DNA of 64,000 nucleotides from Nitrospiraceae bacterium (GCA_019637075.1 JAHBWI010000001.1:186001-250000), one strand, 5' to 3'. Numbered from the stretch's first letter, positions 25,544 through 35,586 are shown. Notes: generated from the letters alone by a model not told the origin. Translations and numbers: made by a program.

Positions 25544-26116
25544 ATGCGCATCATCGCAGGGGTTCATCGGGGCCGCCGATTGCAGGGTCCGACGGGACAG
25601 GCTATCCGTCCGACGTCGGATCGTGTGAAGGAAGCCTTGTTTTCCATCCTTGGGCAACGGACGCCGGACGCTCGCGTGCTCGACCTCTATGCCGGCACCG
25701 GGGCCATCGGTATTGAGGCCTTGAGTCGAGGTGCCACCCATGTCACATTTGTCGAACAGGACCGCCAAGCCCTTCGCCTGCTCGAAGCGAACCTCCGCAC
25801 CTGCGGCATGGAGTCCCACGCCCAGGTCTGTACCTGTCGCGTCGAACAATTTTTCCGCCGCGGGACGCAGTGGGCCGGCCCGTACGACATTGTTTTTTGC
25901 GACCCCCCGTATGACCTCGTACCGGACCTGATCGAACTGATGAACGCGTGGGAGGCCGGCTGGTTTACCGAGCAGGCCGTCGTCGTGTTGGAGCATGCCC
26001 GTAAGACCATGCTCCCGCAGATGATCGGCCCGCTGACTCAAGGCAAACGCTATGACTATGGCGACACCGCGTTGACGCTCTTTCACGTCGGACGGCAGGA
26101 GCCCCGCCCCTCATGA
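25544..26116 (+). CDS. rsmD: 16S rRNA (guanine966-N2)-methyltransferase RsmD
   Basis: 190 aa. The N-terminus MRIIAGVHRGRRL with RPTSDRVKEALFSIL is diagnostic for RsmD. The SAM-binding motif is VLDLYAGTGAIGIEAL and the catalytic motif is DPPYD. It methylates a conserved guanine in 16S rRNA during 30S assembly. Its stop overlaps the coaD start by ATGA, the common rsmD-coaD pairing. Confidence 0.95.
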   Translation: MRIIAGVHRGRRLQGPTGQAIRPTSDRVKEALFSILGQRTPDARVLDLYAGTGAIGIEALSRGATHVTFVEQDRQALRLLEANLRTCGMESHAQVCTCRVEQFFRRGTQWAGPYDIVFCDPPYDLVPDLIELMNAWEAGWFTEQAVVVLEHARKTMLPQMIGPLTQGKRYDYGDTALTLFHVGRQEPRPS

Positions 26117-26601
26117 AAACCGCGGTGTATCCAGGGACCTTCGATCCGATTACGCACGGCCACAGCGACATCATCCGGCGCGGCCTGCGGCTCTTCGACG
26201 AAGTCATCGTGGCGGTGGCGCCCAACCCGAGCAAACATCCCATGTTCAACCTGGCCGAACGGCTGGACATGGTTCGCTTGGTGACGAAGGATTTGAAACA
26301 TCTGGAGGTCATTACATTCGAAGGCCTGCTCGTGGACTTCGTGCAACGGCGCGGCGCGCAAGCCGTGCTGCGCGGCATCCGCGCGATTTCCGATTTCGAG
26401 CACGAATTTCAGATGGCCCTGATCAACCGCAAACTGGCCGACTCGGTTGAGACGGTCTTTCTCATGCCGAGCGAAGAGTTTTCTTATTTGTCATCCACCA
26501 TCATTAAGGATGTCGCGACCCACGGCGGGGGCTTGACGGATTTCGTCCACCCCGAAGTGGCCAGGCGGCTCCAAGAACGAATTCGGAGTTTGAAAGGATG
26601 A
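26113..26601 (+). CDS. coaD: Phosphopantetheine adenylyltransferase
   Basis: 162 aa, normal length. The nucleotidyltransferase signature is AVYPGTFDPITHGHSDII at the N-terminus, and the C-terminal LSSTIIKDVATHGG is also conserved. It catalyses the fourth step of coenzyme A synthesis, adenylating 4'-phosphopantetheine. It overlaps rsmD and the following aminotransferase gene by ATGA, so the three are translationally coupled. Confidence 0.95.
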   Translation: MKTAVYPGTFDPITHGHSDIIRRGLRLFDEVIVAVAPNPSKHPMFNLAERLDMVRLVTKDLKHLEVITFEGLLVDFVQRRGAQAVLRGIRAISDFEHEFQMALINRKLADSVETVFLMPSEEFSYLSSTIIKDVATHGGGLTDFVHPEVARRLQERIRSLKG

Positions 26602-27794
26602 AGCTCGCAGCCCGTGTCGGACGCATCGTCCCCTCCCCCACATTGAGCATCACTGCCACGGCCAAGTCGATGGCGGCCCAAGGCATCGACGTGATCGACT
26701 TCGCCTCCGGCGAGCCGGACTTCGACACGCCCGAACCGGTCAAGGCCGCGGCGGAAGCCGCCATCCGCGCCGGGTTCACGAAGTACACGCCCTCCTCGGG
26801 CATCGACGAACTTCGCGGCGCAATCGTGGACAAGCTCCAAACCGAACAGGGCTTGCGCTATGAGAAGTCGCAAATCCTGGTGTCGTGCGGCGCGAAGCAC
26901 TCACTCTACAACGTGGCCGAAGCCCTCCTCGAAGCCGGCGATGAGTTGATCATCCCCGTCCCCTTCTGGGTTTCGTACCAGGACCAGACGCTTTTGAATG
27001 ATGCGACCCCCGTTCTCCTTCCGACCAAGGAATCCGAGGGGTACAACATCAGCCCCGAGGAGTTGGAAGCGAAAGTCACGCCGCGCACGAAGGCGATCAT
27101 CGTCAACAGCCCCTGCAACCCGACCGGTGCGACCTACGATCGCAAGACGTTGGAGGGTATCGCCGCCGTGGCGTTGCGCCACGATCTGCTGATCATCTCG
27201 GACGAGATCTACGAGAAGGTCTTGTACGACGGACTCACGCACGTCAGCATCGCCACGCTCGGTCCCGAAGTGGCCGCCCGCACGGTAATCATCAACGGTG
27301 TGTCGAAAGCCTACGCCATGACCGGCTGGCGGATCGGCTATGCGGCCGGACCGAAAGATCTCCTCACGGCGATGGCGAATATCCAGAGCCAGAGCACGTC
27401 CAATCCCTGCTCGATTTCGCAAAAGGCCGCGGTCGCCGCCCTGCGCCACGGCAATCCCTTCACCGCCACGATGGTGGCCGAATTCGACCGGCGGCGGCGC
27501 GTGATGGTCGACCGGTTGAACCGCATGCCCGGGGTCAGCTGCCGCATGCCGACCGGAGCCTTTTATGCGTTCCCGAACGTGAGCGGAGTGTTGGCCAAAC
27601 GCTGGAACAATCAGCCCCTTGGGTCGGCGGCCAACCTGGCGACCTACTTGCTGAAGGAAGCGCAAGTGGCGCTCGTGCCGGGCGAACCCTTCGGCAGCGA
27701 CCAGCACATCCGCCTCTCCTATGCGACCTCGATGGAGGCGATCGAGCGCGGATTGACCAGGATCGATGCGGCGCTGCGCAAGTTGACCTCGTGA
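26598..27794 (+). CDS. Class I PLP-dependent aminotransferase (aspartate/prephenate type)
   Basis: 398 aa. The start ATG overlaps the coaD stop. Motifs include DFASGEPDFDTP near the N-terminus, the PNNPTG-like segment NSPCNPTGA, DEIYEKV with the PLP-binding aspartate, and the Schiff-base lysine in NGVSKAYAMTGWRIGY. This matches subgroup I-gamma aminotransferases, which in many bacteria use aspartate and prephenate. Substrate range cannot be read from the sequence alone. Confidence 0.92.
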   Translation: MKLAARVGRIVPSPTLSITATAKSMAAQGIDVIDFASGEPDFDTPEPVKAAAEAAIRAGFTKYTPSSGIDELRGAIVDKLQTEQGLRYEKSQILVSCGAKHSLYNVAEALLEAGDELIIPVPFWVSYQDQTLLNDATPVLLPTKESEGYNISPEELEAKVTPRTKAIIVNSPCNPTGATYDRKTLEGIAAVALRHDLLIISDEIYEKVLYDGLTHVSIATLGPEVAARTVIINGVSKAYAMTGWRIGYAAGPKDLLTAMANIQSQSTSNPCSISQKAAVAALRHGNPFTATMVAEFDRRRRVMVDRLNRMPGVSCRMPTGAFYAFPNVSGVLAKRWNNQPLGSAANLATYLLKEAQVALVPGEPFGSDQHIRLSYATSMEAIERGLTRIDAALRKLTS

Positions 27795-27905
27795 GCGGGT
27801 TCCGACCGGGAACCCGGCCTTGATTCCACCGGAATCGGTGTTATTCAAACCGGCGGCGCTCGATGCGCCGATTCATCGGTTGGGAGCAAGGAAAGGAGAA
27901 AACCA

Positions 27906-28289
27906 GTGCCGATTTACGAATACCAGTGTACGGGTTGCGCCTACCGCTTCGAGGTGAAGCAGAGTATCAAGGACGACCCGATCAAGGAATGCACCCGATG
28001 CGGACAGCCGGTGACCAAACTGATTTCTCCGCCCGCCATCATGTTCAAGGGCAGCGGGTGGTACATTACGGATTACTCGGACAAGCTCAAGCCGGGTGGC
28101 GGCAACAGCTCCGGCGAAAAGCCCGCCGCAACGGGGGGAGACCAGGCCAAAGCGCCGGCCACCGCAGAGTCGGGCACAGCCGCGAAGCCGGCTGCCGCGG
28201 CGGCACCCTCGACTAGCACGACCAGCACTCCCGCCGCCGGTTCATCGAGTAGTTCAGGCAGCAGCTCCTCAGGGTCTTCCACGACATAA
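27906..28289 (+). CDS. FmdB-family zinc-ribbon protein
   Basis: 127 aa starting with GTG after GGAAAGGAG. The first 70 residues are an FmdB-type putative regulatory domain (PIYEYQC, two CxxC pairs, IMFKGSGWYITDY). The rest is a low-complexity tail of Ala, Thr, Ser and Gly, probably disordered. The function of the family is unknown. Confidence 0.85.
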   Translation: MPIYEYQCTGCAYRFEVKQSIKDDPIKECTRCGQPVTKLISPPAIMFKGSGWYITDYSDKLKPGGGNSSGEKPAATGGDQAKAPATAESGTAAKPAAAAAPSTSTTSTPAAGSSSSSGSSSSGSSTT

Positions 28290-28406
28290 CTTCCCATCCC
28301 GAGGCGCTCAGCTCAAGCCGGCGCACCTCGATCGATGGACGATGGACGTGAGCAGCAGACGTGCCGGGGACGCGTATGCGTCACCGGCAGATCCGTTTGC
28401 ACAAGG

Positions 28407-28862
28407 CTAGGCGACGCGCTTGACCGGCGTCGGTTTGGGTTTGGGTTTTGGCTTGGTCTTGGAAGGAGACTGCTTTTTACTCGAGGGCTTGGCCGGTTGT
28501 TTGGCGGCAGGTTTCGCGGGGACAGCCTTCTGGGATTTCGCCGCACCCGACTTGGCCTTCTGCGCCCGCTCACGCTCCGCGGCAAGATTGTGCTCGAGCG
28601 TGGCAATCATCGCCGACTTTTCTTTATTCACGCGCGTCAGTTCCTCCACGCGTGACTGCAATTCTTCCTTCGCCTTGTTGGCGGCGTTCAACTGATTCTG
28701 CAACAGCGACTTGTCCGCTTGCGCCTGCTGCGCCTCGCTGCGCAACTGTTCGATCTGCGCCTGCAACGCCGGCGGCCAATAGTCACATCCGGTGAGGCCG
28801 AGCACGGCCAAGAGGCTGAACGAACCGATCGCGAGCGCACGATGGGCGGCACGAATGTTCAT
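28407..28862 (-). CDS. Coiled-coil lipoprotein with basic Lys/Pro tail
   Basis: 151 aa from the ATG preceded by AGGAGG. The lipoprotein signal peptide ends in the lipobox LTGC at about residues 23-26. A coiled coil covers about residues 32-105 (LQAQIEQLRSEAQQAQADK). The tail is rich in Lys, Pro and Ala and ends KPKPKPTPVKRVA, which might bind anionic surfaces or nucleic acid. The open frame extends upstream without a plausible start. Probably a periplasm-facing envelope protein. Confidence 0.75.
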   Translation of the reverse strand: MNIRAAHRALAIGSFSLLAVLGLTGCDYWPPALQAQIEQLRSEAQQAQADKSLLQNQLNAANKAKEELQSRVEELTRVNKEKSAMIATLEHNLAAERERAQKAKSGAAKSQKAVPAKPAAKQPAKPSSKKQSPSKTKPKPKPKPTPVKRVA

Positions 28863-28912
28863 GGGCACATCCTCCTTATAGCGGCGAATTATACAGGCTA
28901 TCGGACGGCAAA

Positions 28913-29566
28913 TCATGGCGAAAGTATGTAGCCCTGTTCTGCCAGCGCGGCGCGGAGCCGGTTTGCGTCCACCACGCCCGGACGCAGCACGCGCAGCGGG
29001 CCGCACGTGTCCACCAAGGTGGAGGCGGGGCCTCCGGGAGTGCGCCCTCCGTCCAAGATCACGTCGAGATCCTGCCCAAGCAGGCGCTCGACATCCTCCG
29101 GCCGATCGAGCGGCGGTTCCGCCGAACGGTTTGCGCTGGTGCCGGTCAACGGACCCACTTCGCGGAGTAACGCCTGCAGATGGGCGACCGGCGGCAATCT
29201 CACACCGATCGTCCCGCTGCCGGCCGTCAGGAGCGACGAAAGCGCCGGCGCGGCGGGAAAAATGATCGTCAGGGGCCCGGGCCAGAATCGGTCCATCAGC
29301 AGCTTTGCCGCAGGCGGCACTGATGCCACGAGCGACGCCAGCTGGTCTTGATGTCCGATCAGCACGAGAATCGGTTTGTCCGCGGGCCGCCCTTTGATCT
29401 CCTGCAATCGGCGCAGGGCCCATTCATCGGTGGGGCTTACGGCGAGACCGTAATAGGTTTCGGTCGGCAACGCAAGAGCGCCGTGCCGCTCGAGCACGCG
29501 GCGGACCGGCACGACGGCCGATTCCCAGGTGGCGGAGGTGAACGGCAGAACGATGGTCATGGACAC
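28913..29566 (-). CDS. L-threonylcarbamoyladenylate synthase (YrdC/Sua5 family)
   Basis: 217 aa YrdC-domain protein. Conserved segments include ALPTETYYGLAVSP, EIKGRPADKPILVLI and TSANRSAEPPLD. It makes threonylcarbamoyl-AMP for the universal t6A37 modification of ANN-decoding tRNAs. It is at the short, YrdC-like end with no Sua5 C-terminal domain. Its start lies 18 nt from the purD stop in the same direction, suggesting one transcription unit. Confidence 0.88.
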   Translation of the reverse strand: MSMTIVLPFTSATWESAVVPVRRVLERHGALALPTETYYGLAVSPTDEWALRRLQEIKGRPADKPILVLIGHQDQLASLVASVPPAAKLLMDRFWPGPLTIIFPAAPALSSLLTAGSGTIGVRLPPVAHLQALLREVGPLTGTSANRSAEPPLDRPEDVERLLGQDLDVILDGGRTPGGPASTLVDTCGPLRVLRPGVVDANRLRAALAEQGYILSP

Positions 29567-29583
29567 CGCGAGTCGCAGGGCAC

Positions 29584-30861
29584 TCAGGGGGTGTGGGGCA
29601 AGGCGCGGTTGGCGATATCGGTCCGGTAGTGGCGACCATCGAACTGGATCGACGGCACCCGATCATAGGCGGCTTGGCGCGCCTGACGTAGGGTCGAGCC
29701 CCAGGCCGTGACGGCCAGCACGCGACCACCGGACGTCACCACGCGATCGCTGTCCCGTTTGGTACCGGCGTGAAAAATCGTGCTGTGCGAGGAACCGGCG
29801 GCAGGCGCGAGTCCGTGAATCGGCAGACCGATAGGATAGGGCCCCGGATATCCGCCGGAGGTCAGCACGATGCAGACTGCCGTTTCGGGATGCCATTCCA
29901 CGGTCAGTTGATCGAGACGATGTTCGACCACCGCCTCCATCACTTCCAGCAAATCGGTCTTCAGAAGCGGCAACACGACTTCCGTTTCCGGATCGCCCAT
30001 GCGGGCGTTATATTCCAAGACATACGGCACGCCCTTCACGACCATGATACCTGCGTAGAGCACCCCTTGAAACGGCGAGCCGATTCGTGAAAGCGCATCG
30101 ACGGTGGGCTGCAGAATCTCCCTGGTGACCTGATCGCGCAACGCCGCCGTCCCGAGCGGAGCCGGCGCATAGGCGCCCATGCCGCCCGTATTGGGGCCGG
30201 TATCCCCGTCTCCGACTCGCTTGTGATCCTGGGCCGGCACCATCGGGACGACCGTCTTCCCGTCCGTGAAGGCCATGATCGTCAGCTCTTCGCCGTCCAA
30301 GAATTCCTCGATCAACACCCGATGCCCCGCTTGTCCGAACACCGACTTTTCCATCGCATCGCGAACCGCCTGCTTGGCCTGCTCGCGCGTCGTGGCCACG
30401 ACGACCCCTTTGCCCTGGGCCAGCCCATCGGCCTTCACGACGATCGGCACCGGCTCCGCATCGATATAGGCAAGTGCCTGGTCCATCTGCTCGAAGCTGC
30501 GGGCCTTCGCCGTGGGAATCCGATTCGCCGCCATGATCTCTTTGGAAAAACTCTTGCTGGATTCGAGACGCGCGGCGGCCTTCGTCGGCCCGAAAATCCG
30601 TAATCGCGCCTTTCGGAACTCATCGACGATACCCAGTGCGAGCGGCGCTTCAGGCCCGACCACCGTCAGGTCGATCTGCTCCTTCAAGGCGAAGGCCTTC
30701 AGGCCGGCGAGGTCGTCGGCCTTGATCGGCACACAGGTCGCCAGGCCCTCGATTCCCGCATTACCCGGCGCGCAATAGATGGTCGGTTTGCGCGGACTTT
30801 GCGCAATCTTCCACACCATCGCATGCTCCCGTCCACCGCTGCCGACAACCAGTACTTTCAC
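29584..30861 (-). CDS. purD: Phosphoribosylamine-glycine ligase
   Basis: 425 aa GAR synthetase of the ATP-grasp superfamily. It starts MKVLVVGSGGREHAMVWKI, followed by YCAPGNAGIEGLA. The ATP-grasp loop is VKADGLAQGKGV, and YNARMGDPE is conserved. It catalyses the second step of purine synthesis. It lies downstream of purH in the same direction, separated by a long inverted repeat. Confidence 0.95.
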   Translation of the reverse strand: MKVLVVGSGGREHAMVWKIAQSPRKPTIYCAPGNAGIEGLATCVPIKADDLAGLKAFALKEQIDLTVVGPEAPLALGIVDEFRKARLRIFGPTKAAARLESSKSFSKEIMAANRIPTAKARSFEQMDQALAYIDAEPVPIVVKADGLAQGKGVVVATTREQAKQAVRDAMEKSVFGQAGHRVLIEEFLDGEELTIMAFTDGKTVVPMVPAQDHKRVGDGDTGPNTGGMGAYAPAPLGTAALRDQVTREILQPTVDALSRIGSPFQGVLYAGIMVVKGVPYVLEYNARMGDPETEVVLPLLKTDLLEVMEAVVEHRLDQLTVEWHPETAVCIVLTSGGYPGPYPIGLPIHGLAPAAGSSHSTIFHAGTKRDSDRVVTSGGRVLAVTAWGSTLRQARQAAYDRVPSIQFDGRHYRTDIANRALPHTP

Positions 30862-31006
30862 AGTTCAACCATTGCTTGATGTTGAGAAATGTATGCCGTC
30901 ATCTAGGTCTGCGCGAACTCCCCGCCCACGAGACTCGCTTCCGATTCCCACTCTTCGAGGCGGCTCACAATGGCCGTCTCGCTTGCTCGACTCCCAATTC
31001 CCACGA

Positions 31007-31170
31007 GGATGTTCAAACGGTCTGCCGTTCTCACCCGCCTACCCCGGCACGTAGCCACGTGCCTGACCCGGCAAGGCCGCAGGGGGCAAGAGCCCCGAGG
31101 CGTACCGTACTTCGTACGTCGCAGGCGGCGAACGATGTGAGAACGCCGCTGGATGACCGTTTCAACATCC
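31007..31170. repeat. Long imperfect inverted repeat between purH and purD
   Basis: The left arm (31007-31034) reads GGATGTTCAAACGGTC, then CGTTCTCAC. The right arm (31137-31170), inverted, reads GGATGTTGAAACGGTC, a 9-nt extra stretch, then CGTTCTCAC. A small inner hairpin (CGTAC...GTACG) lies near 31102-31118. The element starts three bases past the purH stop and fills most of the 312-nt gap. It looks like a dispersed palindromic element and could attenuate purD expression; both are inference. Confidence 0.6.
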
Positions 31171-31173
31171 GTT

Positions 31174-32727
31174 TTAGTGGCGGAAGTGGCGCATGCCCGT
31201 GAGAATCATCGCCATCCCATGCTCATCCACCGCCTTCGTGACTTCGGGATCGCGGATGGAACCGCCCGGCTGAATGACGCAGGTGATGCCGGCTTGCGCG
31301 GCCGCGTCGATGCCGTCGCGGAACGGGAAGAAGGCATCCGATGCCATCACGCAGCCCTTCACTGGCGACTGGGCTTTCATCCCCGCGAGCTTCACCGAAT
31401 CCACGCGGCTCATCTGGCCCGCGCCGATGCCGACGATTTCGCCGGGGCGGCCGTAGATGATGGCGTTGGACTTCACGTGCTTGCAGACGATCCAGGCGAA
31501 GGCGCAGGCCGCGTACTCTTCTTCGGTCGGTTTGCGCACCGTCGGCACCGCGAGTGTCTTCAAGTCCGGCAACACGCCGAGGTCGCGATCCTGTACGATC
31601 AAGCCGCCGACCAGTTTCTTGAGGTCGTAGCCCTCGGGGCCGGCCTTTGCGAGCGGACCGACTTCCAACAACCGCAAATCCTTCTTTCGCTTCAACTCCG
31701 CCAGCGCCTCCGCGGTGAAGCTCGGCGCGATCACGACTTCGACGAACGTCGAGGTGATCTCTTTGGCAGCCGGCAAGTCCACCGGACGATTGAACGCGAG
31801 CACGCCGCCGAACGCCGACACGGGATCGGTCGCACGCGCCTTTACATAGGCCTCGACCGGCGTTGCGCCCAACGCGCAGCCGCAAGGGTTGTTGTGCTTG
31901 ATGATCGCCACCGCGGTCTGGTCGAATTCCTTCACCAATTCCAAGGCCGAGTTGGCGTCGAGGAAATTGTTGTAGGACATCGCCTTGCCGTGCAGAATTT
32001 TCCCGCGCGACACGGAAGGCTCCTTGGAATTGAGATCCCGGTAGAAGGCGCCCTGCTGGTGCGGGTTCTCTCCGTAACGCAAGGTCTCGACGCGCTCGAA
32101 CTGCAGCGACAGGATCGCCGGGAACTTCACCTCGCTCCCCTGCACCTGCTTTTCGAGATAGCCCGCGATGAGGCTGTCGTAGCGCGCGGTATGCTGGAAT
32201 ACCTTCATGGCCAATTCACGACGCAAGGCCGGGGTGGCCGCCCCGCCCTTCAACGCATCGAGCACCCGCCCATAGTCCTTCGGATCGACGACCACAAGCA
32301 CGTCCTCATGGTTCTTCGCCGCCGATCGGAGCATCGAGGGGCCGCCGATGTCGATGTTCTCGATCGCTTCCTCGAACGGGCAGTTGGGTTTCGCAATGGT
32401 GGCTTCGAAGGGATAGAGATTGACCACGACCACGTCGATGTTGCCGATGTGGTGTTGCTTCATTTGGTCGACGTGGGCCGGTACACTGCGCCGCCCCAGC
32501 AAGCCCCCGTGGATCTTCGGATGCAGGGTCTTCACGCGCCCGTCGAGAATCTCGGGCGAGCCGGTGTAGGCCGCCACGTCCGTCACGGGCACCCCCGCGT
32601 CCCGGAGCGCCTTGGCGGTCCCGCCGGTGGAGAGAATTTCAGCGCCCAATGCGGCCAATCCCTTGGCCATATCAACCACACCCGTCTTATCGGAAACACT
32701 GATCAGTGCCCGCGCAATGCTGGCCAT
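31174..32727 (-). CDS. purH: Bifunctional AICAR transformylase / IMP cyclohydrolase
   Basis: 517 aa. The N-terminal MGS-like IMP cyclohydrolase domain has [20 protein letters not shown] and [13 protein letters not shown]. The C-terminal AICAR transformylase domain has [13 protein letters not shown] and KHNNPCGCA. It performs the last two steps of IMP synthesis. AGGAG precedes the ATG. Confidence 0.96.
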   Translation of the reverse strand: MASIARALISVSDKTGVVDMAKGLAALGAEILSTGGTAKALRDAGVPVTDVAAYTGSPEILDGRVKTLHPKIHGGLLGRRSVPAHVDQMKQHHIGNIDVVVVNLYPFEATIAKPNCPFEEAIENIDIGGPSMLRSAAKNHEDVLVVVDPKDYGRVLDALKGGAATPALRRELAMKVFQHTARYDSLIAGYLEKQVQGSEVKFPAILSLQFERVETLRYGENPHQQGAFYRDLNSKEPSVSRGKILHGKAMSYNNFLDANSALELVKEFDQTAVAIIKHNNPCGCALGATPVEAYVKARATDPVSAFGGVLAFNRPVDLPAAKEITSTFVEVVIAPSFTAEALAELKRKKDLRLLEVGPLAKAGPEGYDLKKLVGGLIVQDRDLGVLPDLKTLAVPTVRKPTEEEYAACAFAWIVCKHVKSNAIIYGRPGEIVGIGAGQMSRVDSVKLAGMKAQSPVKGCVMASDAFFPFRDGIDAAAQAGITCVIQPGGSIRDPEVTKAVDEHGMAMILTGMRHFRH

Positions 32728-33062
32728 GATGGACTCCTTCGCTCAAGTATATGTTGCAGTTCGGCAGGATTAAGGTCAGACAAAAAACGGCGTGAGAATA
32801 GCAGATGGCCCAGGCCACTGCAAGGTCGGGGGACCGCCGAAAAACCGTCGCCGAGAGGCTAGCATGAGACCGAGCGATGTGGTACCCTGCCGACTGTCGC
32901 AGGCGCATGAAACGCGGCGCTCGCGCCAATCTCAAGTGATTGTTGAAGTGTGTCCGACTCGCAGAGTCGGACCGCAAACAACGGCTTTTCATTCAGCTCA
33001 GTCCGCCCATGCGATTCGTCCCTTCGACGCAGTCGCGTGAGGCCATCCGGTAAAGGCGGCGC
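32728..33062. other. Divergent intergenic region purH / OmpA-like gene
   Basis: 335 bases between the leftward purH and a rightward gene. It must contain both promoters. No riboswitch or operator was recognised. Nothing else is seen. Confidence 0.4.
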
Positions 33063-33992
33063 ATGTCGCGTGGAACGATTCTCGGCATCGGCATCCTAGC
33101 CCTCACATTGCTGGCGTTTCTCTGTATTCCTCGTCACCTCCCCGTGGCGCCGGCCGCCGCAGTCCCCGCTTCATTCTCCGCCGTCATCGACAACGGACAA
33201 CTCACGCTCTCCGGCGTGCTCGCGGGCGAACAGGAAAAAGCGACCGCGCTCGCGCGCTCACAAGAATTGTTCAAGGGCGGAAAGCTCCGCATCACCGACA
33301 ACCTGGAAGTCACCGAGGGCACGAAGCCGGGCGGCTGGGAAACGGCGCTGCCCTTACTCCTGGCGCAACTCCATGCCCTGCATCCGACGCGCGCCTCCAT
33401 CACGCTCGAGGGCCACACGCTCACGGTGAAAGGCTCGGTGTCCAGCGCCGAAGCCAAGGCCCGCCTGTTGCGCGACACGGCCGCCGCCGTCGGGTCCGTC
33501 GCCAAGGTGCAGGACCAGATCACGATCTCGACATCCGCCGCCGTGCCTGCGCCATCCTCCCCTGCCGCCGCGACCGGCACAGCCGCGACGAGTGCGGCCG
33601 CCGCCCCCGCGCCGACCATGGGACGCGCGCAGATCCAAGCCGCAGTCGACGAAGCCATTCGCGGCGAAAGTGTCGCCTTCGAAAGCAACAGCGCCACGCT
33701 CACCTCGCGCGGGCGGGCGGTGGTCGATCGCATCGGCAATGCGCTGAAACGGGCGCCGGATTCCTTGATCGAAATCGCCGGCCATACCGATCCCTACGGC
33801 GACCCCGAATACAACTTGGAACTGAGCCGTAAGCGGGCCGATGCGGTCCGGCAGTATCTGGTGGACCACGGCAGCACGAATCGCTTCAGCGTCGTCGGCT
33901 ACGGCTCGACGCGCCCCTTGATCAACGAGCGCACGCGCGCGGCCTCGCAAAAAAACCGCCGCATTGAATTTCGCGTCAAAGAGGAACGGTGA
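33063..33992 (+). CDS. BON-domain + OmpA-family peptidoglycan-binding protein
   Basis: 309 aa. An N-terminal signal anchor (about residues 7-30) is followed by two BON-like repeats (about 35-165), an Ala/Pro linker, and an OmpA C-terminal domain (about 205-309) with the peptidoglycan-binding signature GHTDPYGDPEYNLELSRKRA. Probably an envelope protein linking membrane and cell wall. It lies 4 nt before the coiled-coil/HhH protein gene, indicating an operon. Confidence 0.85.
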   Translation: MSRGTILGIGILALTLLAFLCIPRHLPVAPAAAVPASFSAVIDNGQLTLSGVLAGEQEKATALARSQELFKGGKLRITDNLEVTEGTKPGGWETALPLLLAQLHALHPTRASITLEGHTLTVKGSVSSAEAKARLLRDTAAAVGSVAKVQDQITISTSAAVPAPSSPAAATGTAATSAAAAPAPTMGRAQIQAAVDEAIRGESVAFESNSATLTSRGRAVVDRIGNALKRAPDSLIEIAGHTDPYGDPEYNLELSRKRADAVRQYLVDHGSTNRFSVVGYGSTRPLINERTRAASQKNRRIEFRVKEER

Positions 33993-33996
33993 CGTT

Positions 33997-35268
33997 ATGG
34001 GAGCCCTGATTGCGCAAATGGTGGGATGCTTGCTGGTGGCTGCGGCCATCGGGTTGATGATGGGGTGGCTGCTCCGCAGCTTCGCCACATCGGAAAAGCG
34101 CCAACAGCTCTCGGAGATCGCCTCTCGGCTGCGGGGACGCGAGCATGAACTCGACACGCTCAATCATGAACTGAAGGTCCGCACGTCGGCCGTCCAAATG
34201 TTGGAAGGCAAAATCATGGCGTCGGAAGCGGCGCTCAAGGATCTGCAGGCTGAGGTCGCGGCGAAGGCCGAGCGCGAACGGACCATGCAAGTGCAGGCCA
34301 ACGAGCAGAGCGTCCGCCTCCATGCGGCCGAACGCGAACGCGACACGTTACGCGCAGAGGTCGAGACCGCGGAAGCCAACCTCCGCGAGCGGACGGCGAG
34401 CCATGCCCAAATGCAGACTCAACTGGAAGCCGCGGAAGATCTCCTGATCAGCCGCGACCAGGAGATCGCCACCCTGAAAACCTGGGTCGAGCAGCTCGCA
34501 CCGAAAGATGCCGAGATCGCGCGGCTCCGCGCGCGGGTGCAAGAAGTGGAGCCCTTCATCGAGCGTTTCCGCCAGGTGGAACACACGCTGGAGCAGGAAC
34601 GGGCCGACGCCACCTCGACGCTGCAAGGGAAAGATCGCCATATCGAGCAACTGGAGCACAATCTTCGCCATCAGGACGATCTCCTCAATCAACTACGGGA
34701 CGAACGGACGGAAAACCTCCAGCGTTTCGAGCGCGACCTCCAAGCGAAGGACGAGGAAATCGGCGCGCTGCAGATCCAAGTACAGGAACTCGCCCCCCTG
34801 CGCGCCGAAGTGGCCAAACAACAAACCGCCTTGCAGGAAGCCGAAGAACGCCGCGTCATGGACGTGAGCGAACGCGAGGAAGAAATCTCCGCCCTCCGGA
34901 AGCGGCTGGTCGAGTACCGCGTGGCGCAAAAATTCGGCCGCCCCACGCAGCGGACCGACCAGGCCGGCACGAGCAAATCGACCGCCGCGCCCACGCCGCC
35001 CCCTGCCTTCACCGACGGATCAGTCTCTACGCCGCAAGCCCCCGCCGACAAAGACGACTTGAAAAAGATCCATGGCATCGGGCCGGTCATGGAACGGGTG
35101 CTCAACCGGATGGGCATGTTTACGTTCAGGCAGATCGCCGAGTGGGACCAACTCGACATCGAACACGTGGCTTCGGAACTGAACACCTTCCCCGACCGTA
35201 TCCACCGCGACAAGTGGGTGGACGGCGCGAAGCAGCAACATTTCCTCAAATACGGCGAAGAGCTGTAG
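33997..35268 (+). CDS. Membrane-anchored coiled-coil protein with C-terminal HhH-type domain
   Basis: 423 aa from the ATG 4 nt after the OmpA-type gene; an in-frame start 33 nt upstream overlaps it. One transmembrane helix lies at about residues 5-27. A very long coiled coil follows (about 35-310, mostly Glu/Arg/Leu/Gln). The C-terminal domain contains LKKIHGIGPVMERVLNRMG and resembles helix-hairpin-helix modules seen at the ends of some membrane and ribosome-related proteins. The function is unknown. The pairing with a peptidoglycan-binding protein suggests an envelope scaffold, but an HhH domain on the cytoplasmic side might contact DNA. Confidence 0.75.
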   Translation: MGALIAQMVGCLLVAAAIGLMMGWLLRSFATSEKRQQLSEIASRLRGREHELDTLNHELKVRTSAVQMLEGKIMASEAALKDLQAEVAAKAERERTMQVQANEQSVRLHAAERERDTLRAEVETAEANLRERTASHAQMQTQLEAAEDLLISRDQEIATLKTWVEQLAPKDAEIARLRARVQEVEPFIERFRQVEHTLEQERADATSTLQGKDRHIEQLEHNLRHQDDLLNQLRDERTENLQRFERDLQAKDEEIGALQIQVQELAPLRAEVAKQQTALQEAEERRVMDVSEREEEISALRKRLVEYRVAQKFGRPTQRTDQAGTSKSTAAPTPPPAFTDGSVSTPQAPADKDDLKKIHGIGPVMERVLNRMGMFTFRQIAEWDQLDIEHVASELNTFPDRIHRDKWVDGAKQQHFLKYGEEL

Positions 35269-35586
35269 CAGACAAGCTCGAATAGTGTTGCAGCAGTCCG
35301 TTCCACTATCCCGAATCTGACCTCGCTGCCCCGCTTCACTCCCCGTTATCTTCTGGTTCATCCTGCAACAGCGACGAAGGATGCACATTCCTGTGCGAAG
35401 GGGTGCCGTTCAGCGACAGGCCGGTCAGCAGCGGCCGATCGGCACTGGCGCAAGATCAACAGCTTGCCTAAGATCGCGACGGCATTCGCCATGCAGGGAT
35501 GGGCACCGGCATATGCAGGGAGCCTTGGGGCAACCGCCTGGAACACGGCTTGAACGCACAGGCAACTCGACGAGAAGGGACGGAGC
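35269..35586. other. Intergenic region
   Basis: 318 bases between the coiled-coil gene and the PEP-CTERM gene. It would hold the promoter of the latter. No repeats, RNA genes or ORFs could be supported. Confidence 0.4.

Noticed and set aside
31153-32862. 569-codon plus-strand open frame opposite purH
   Set aside because: Antisense shadow of a GC-rich gene; no family features and no ribosome-binding site.
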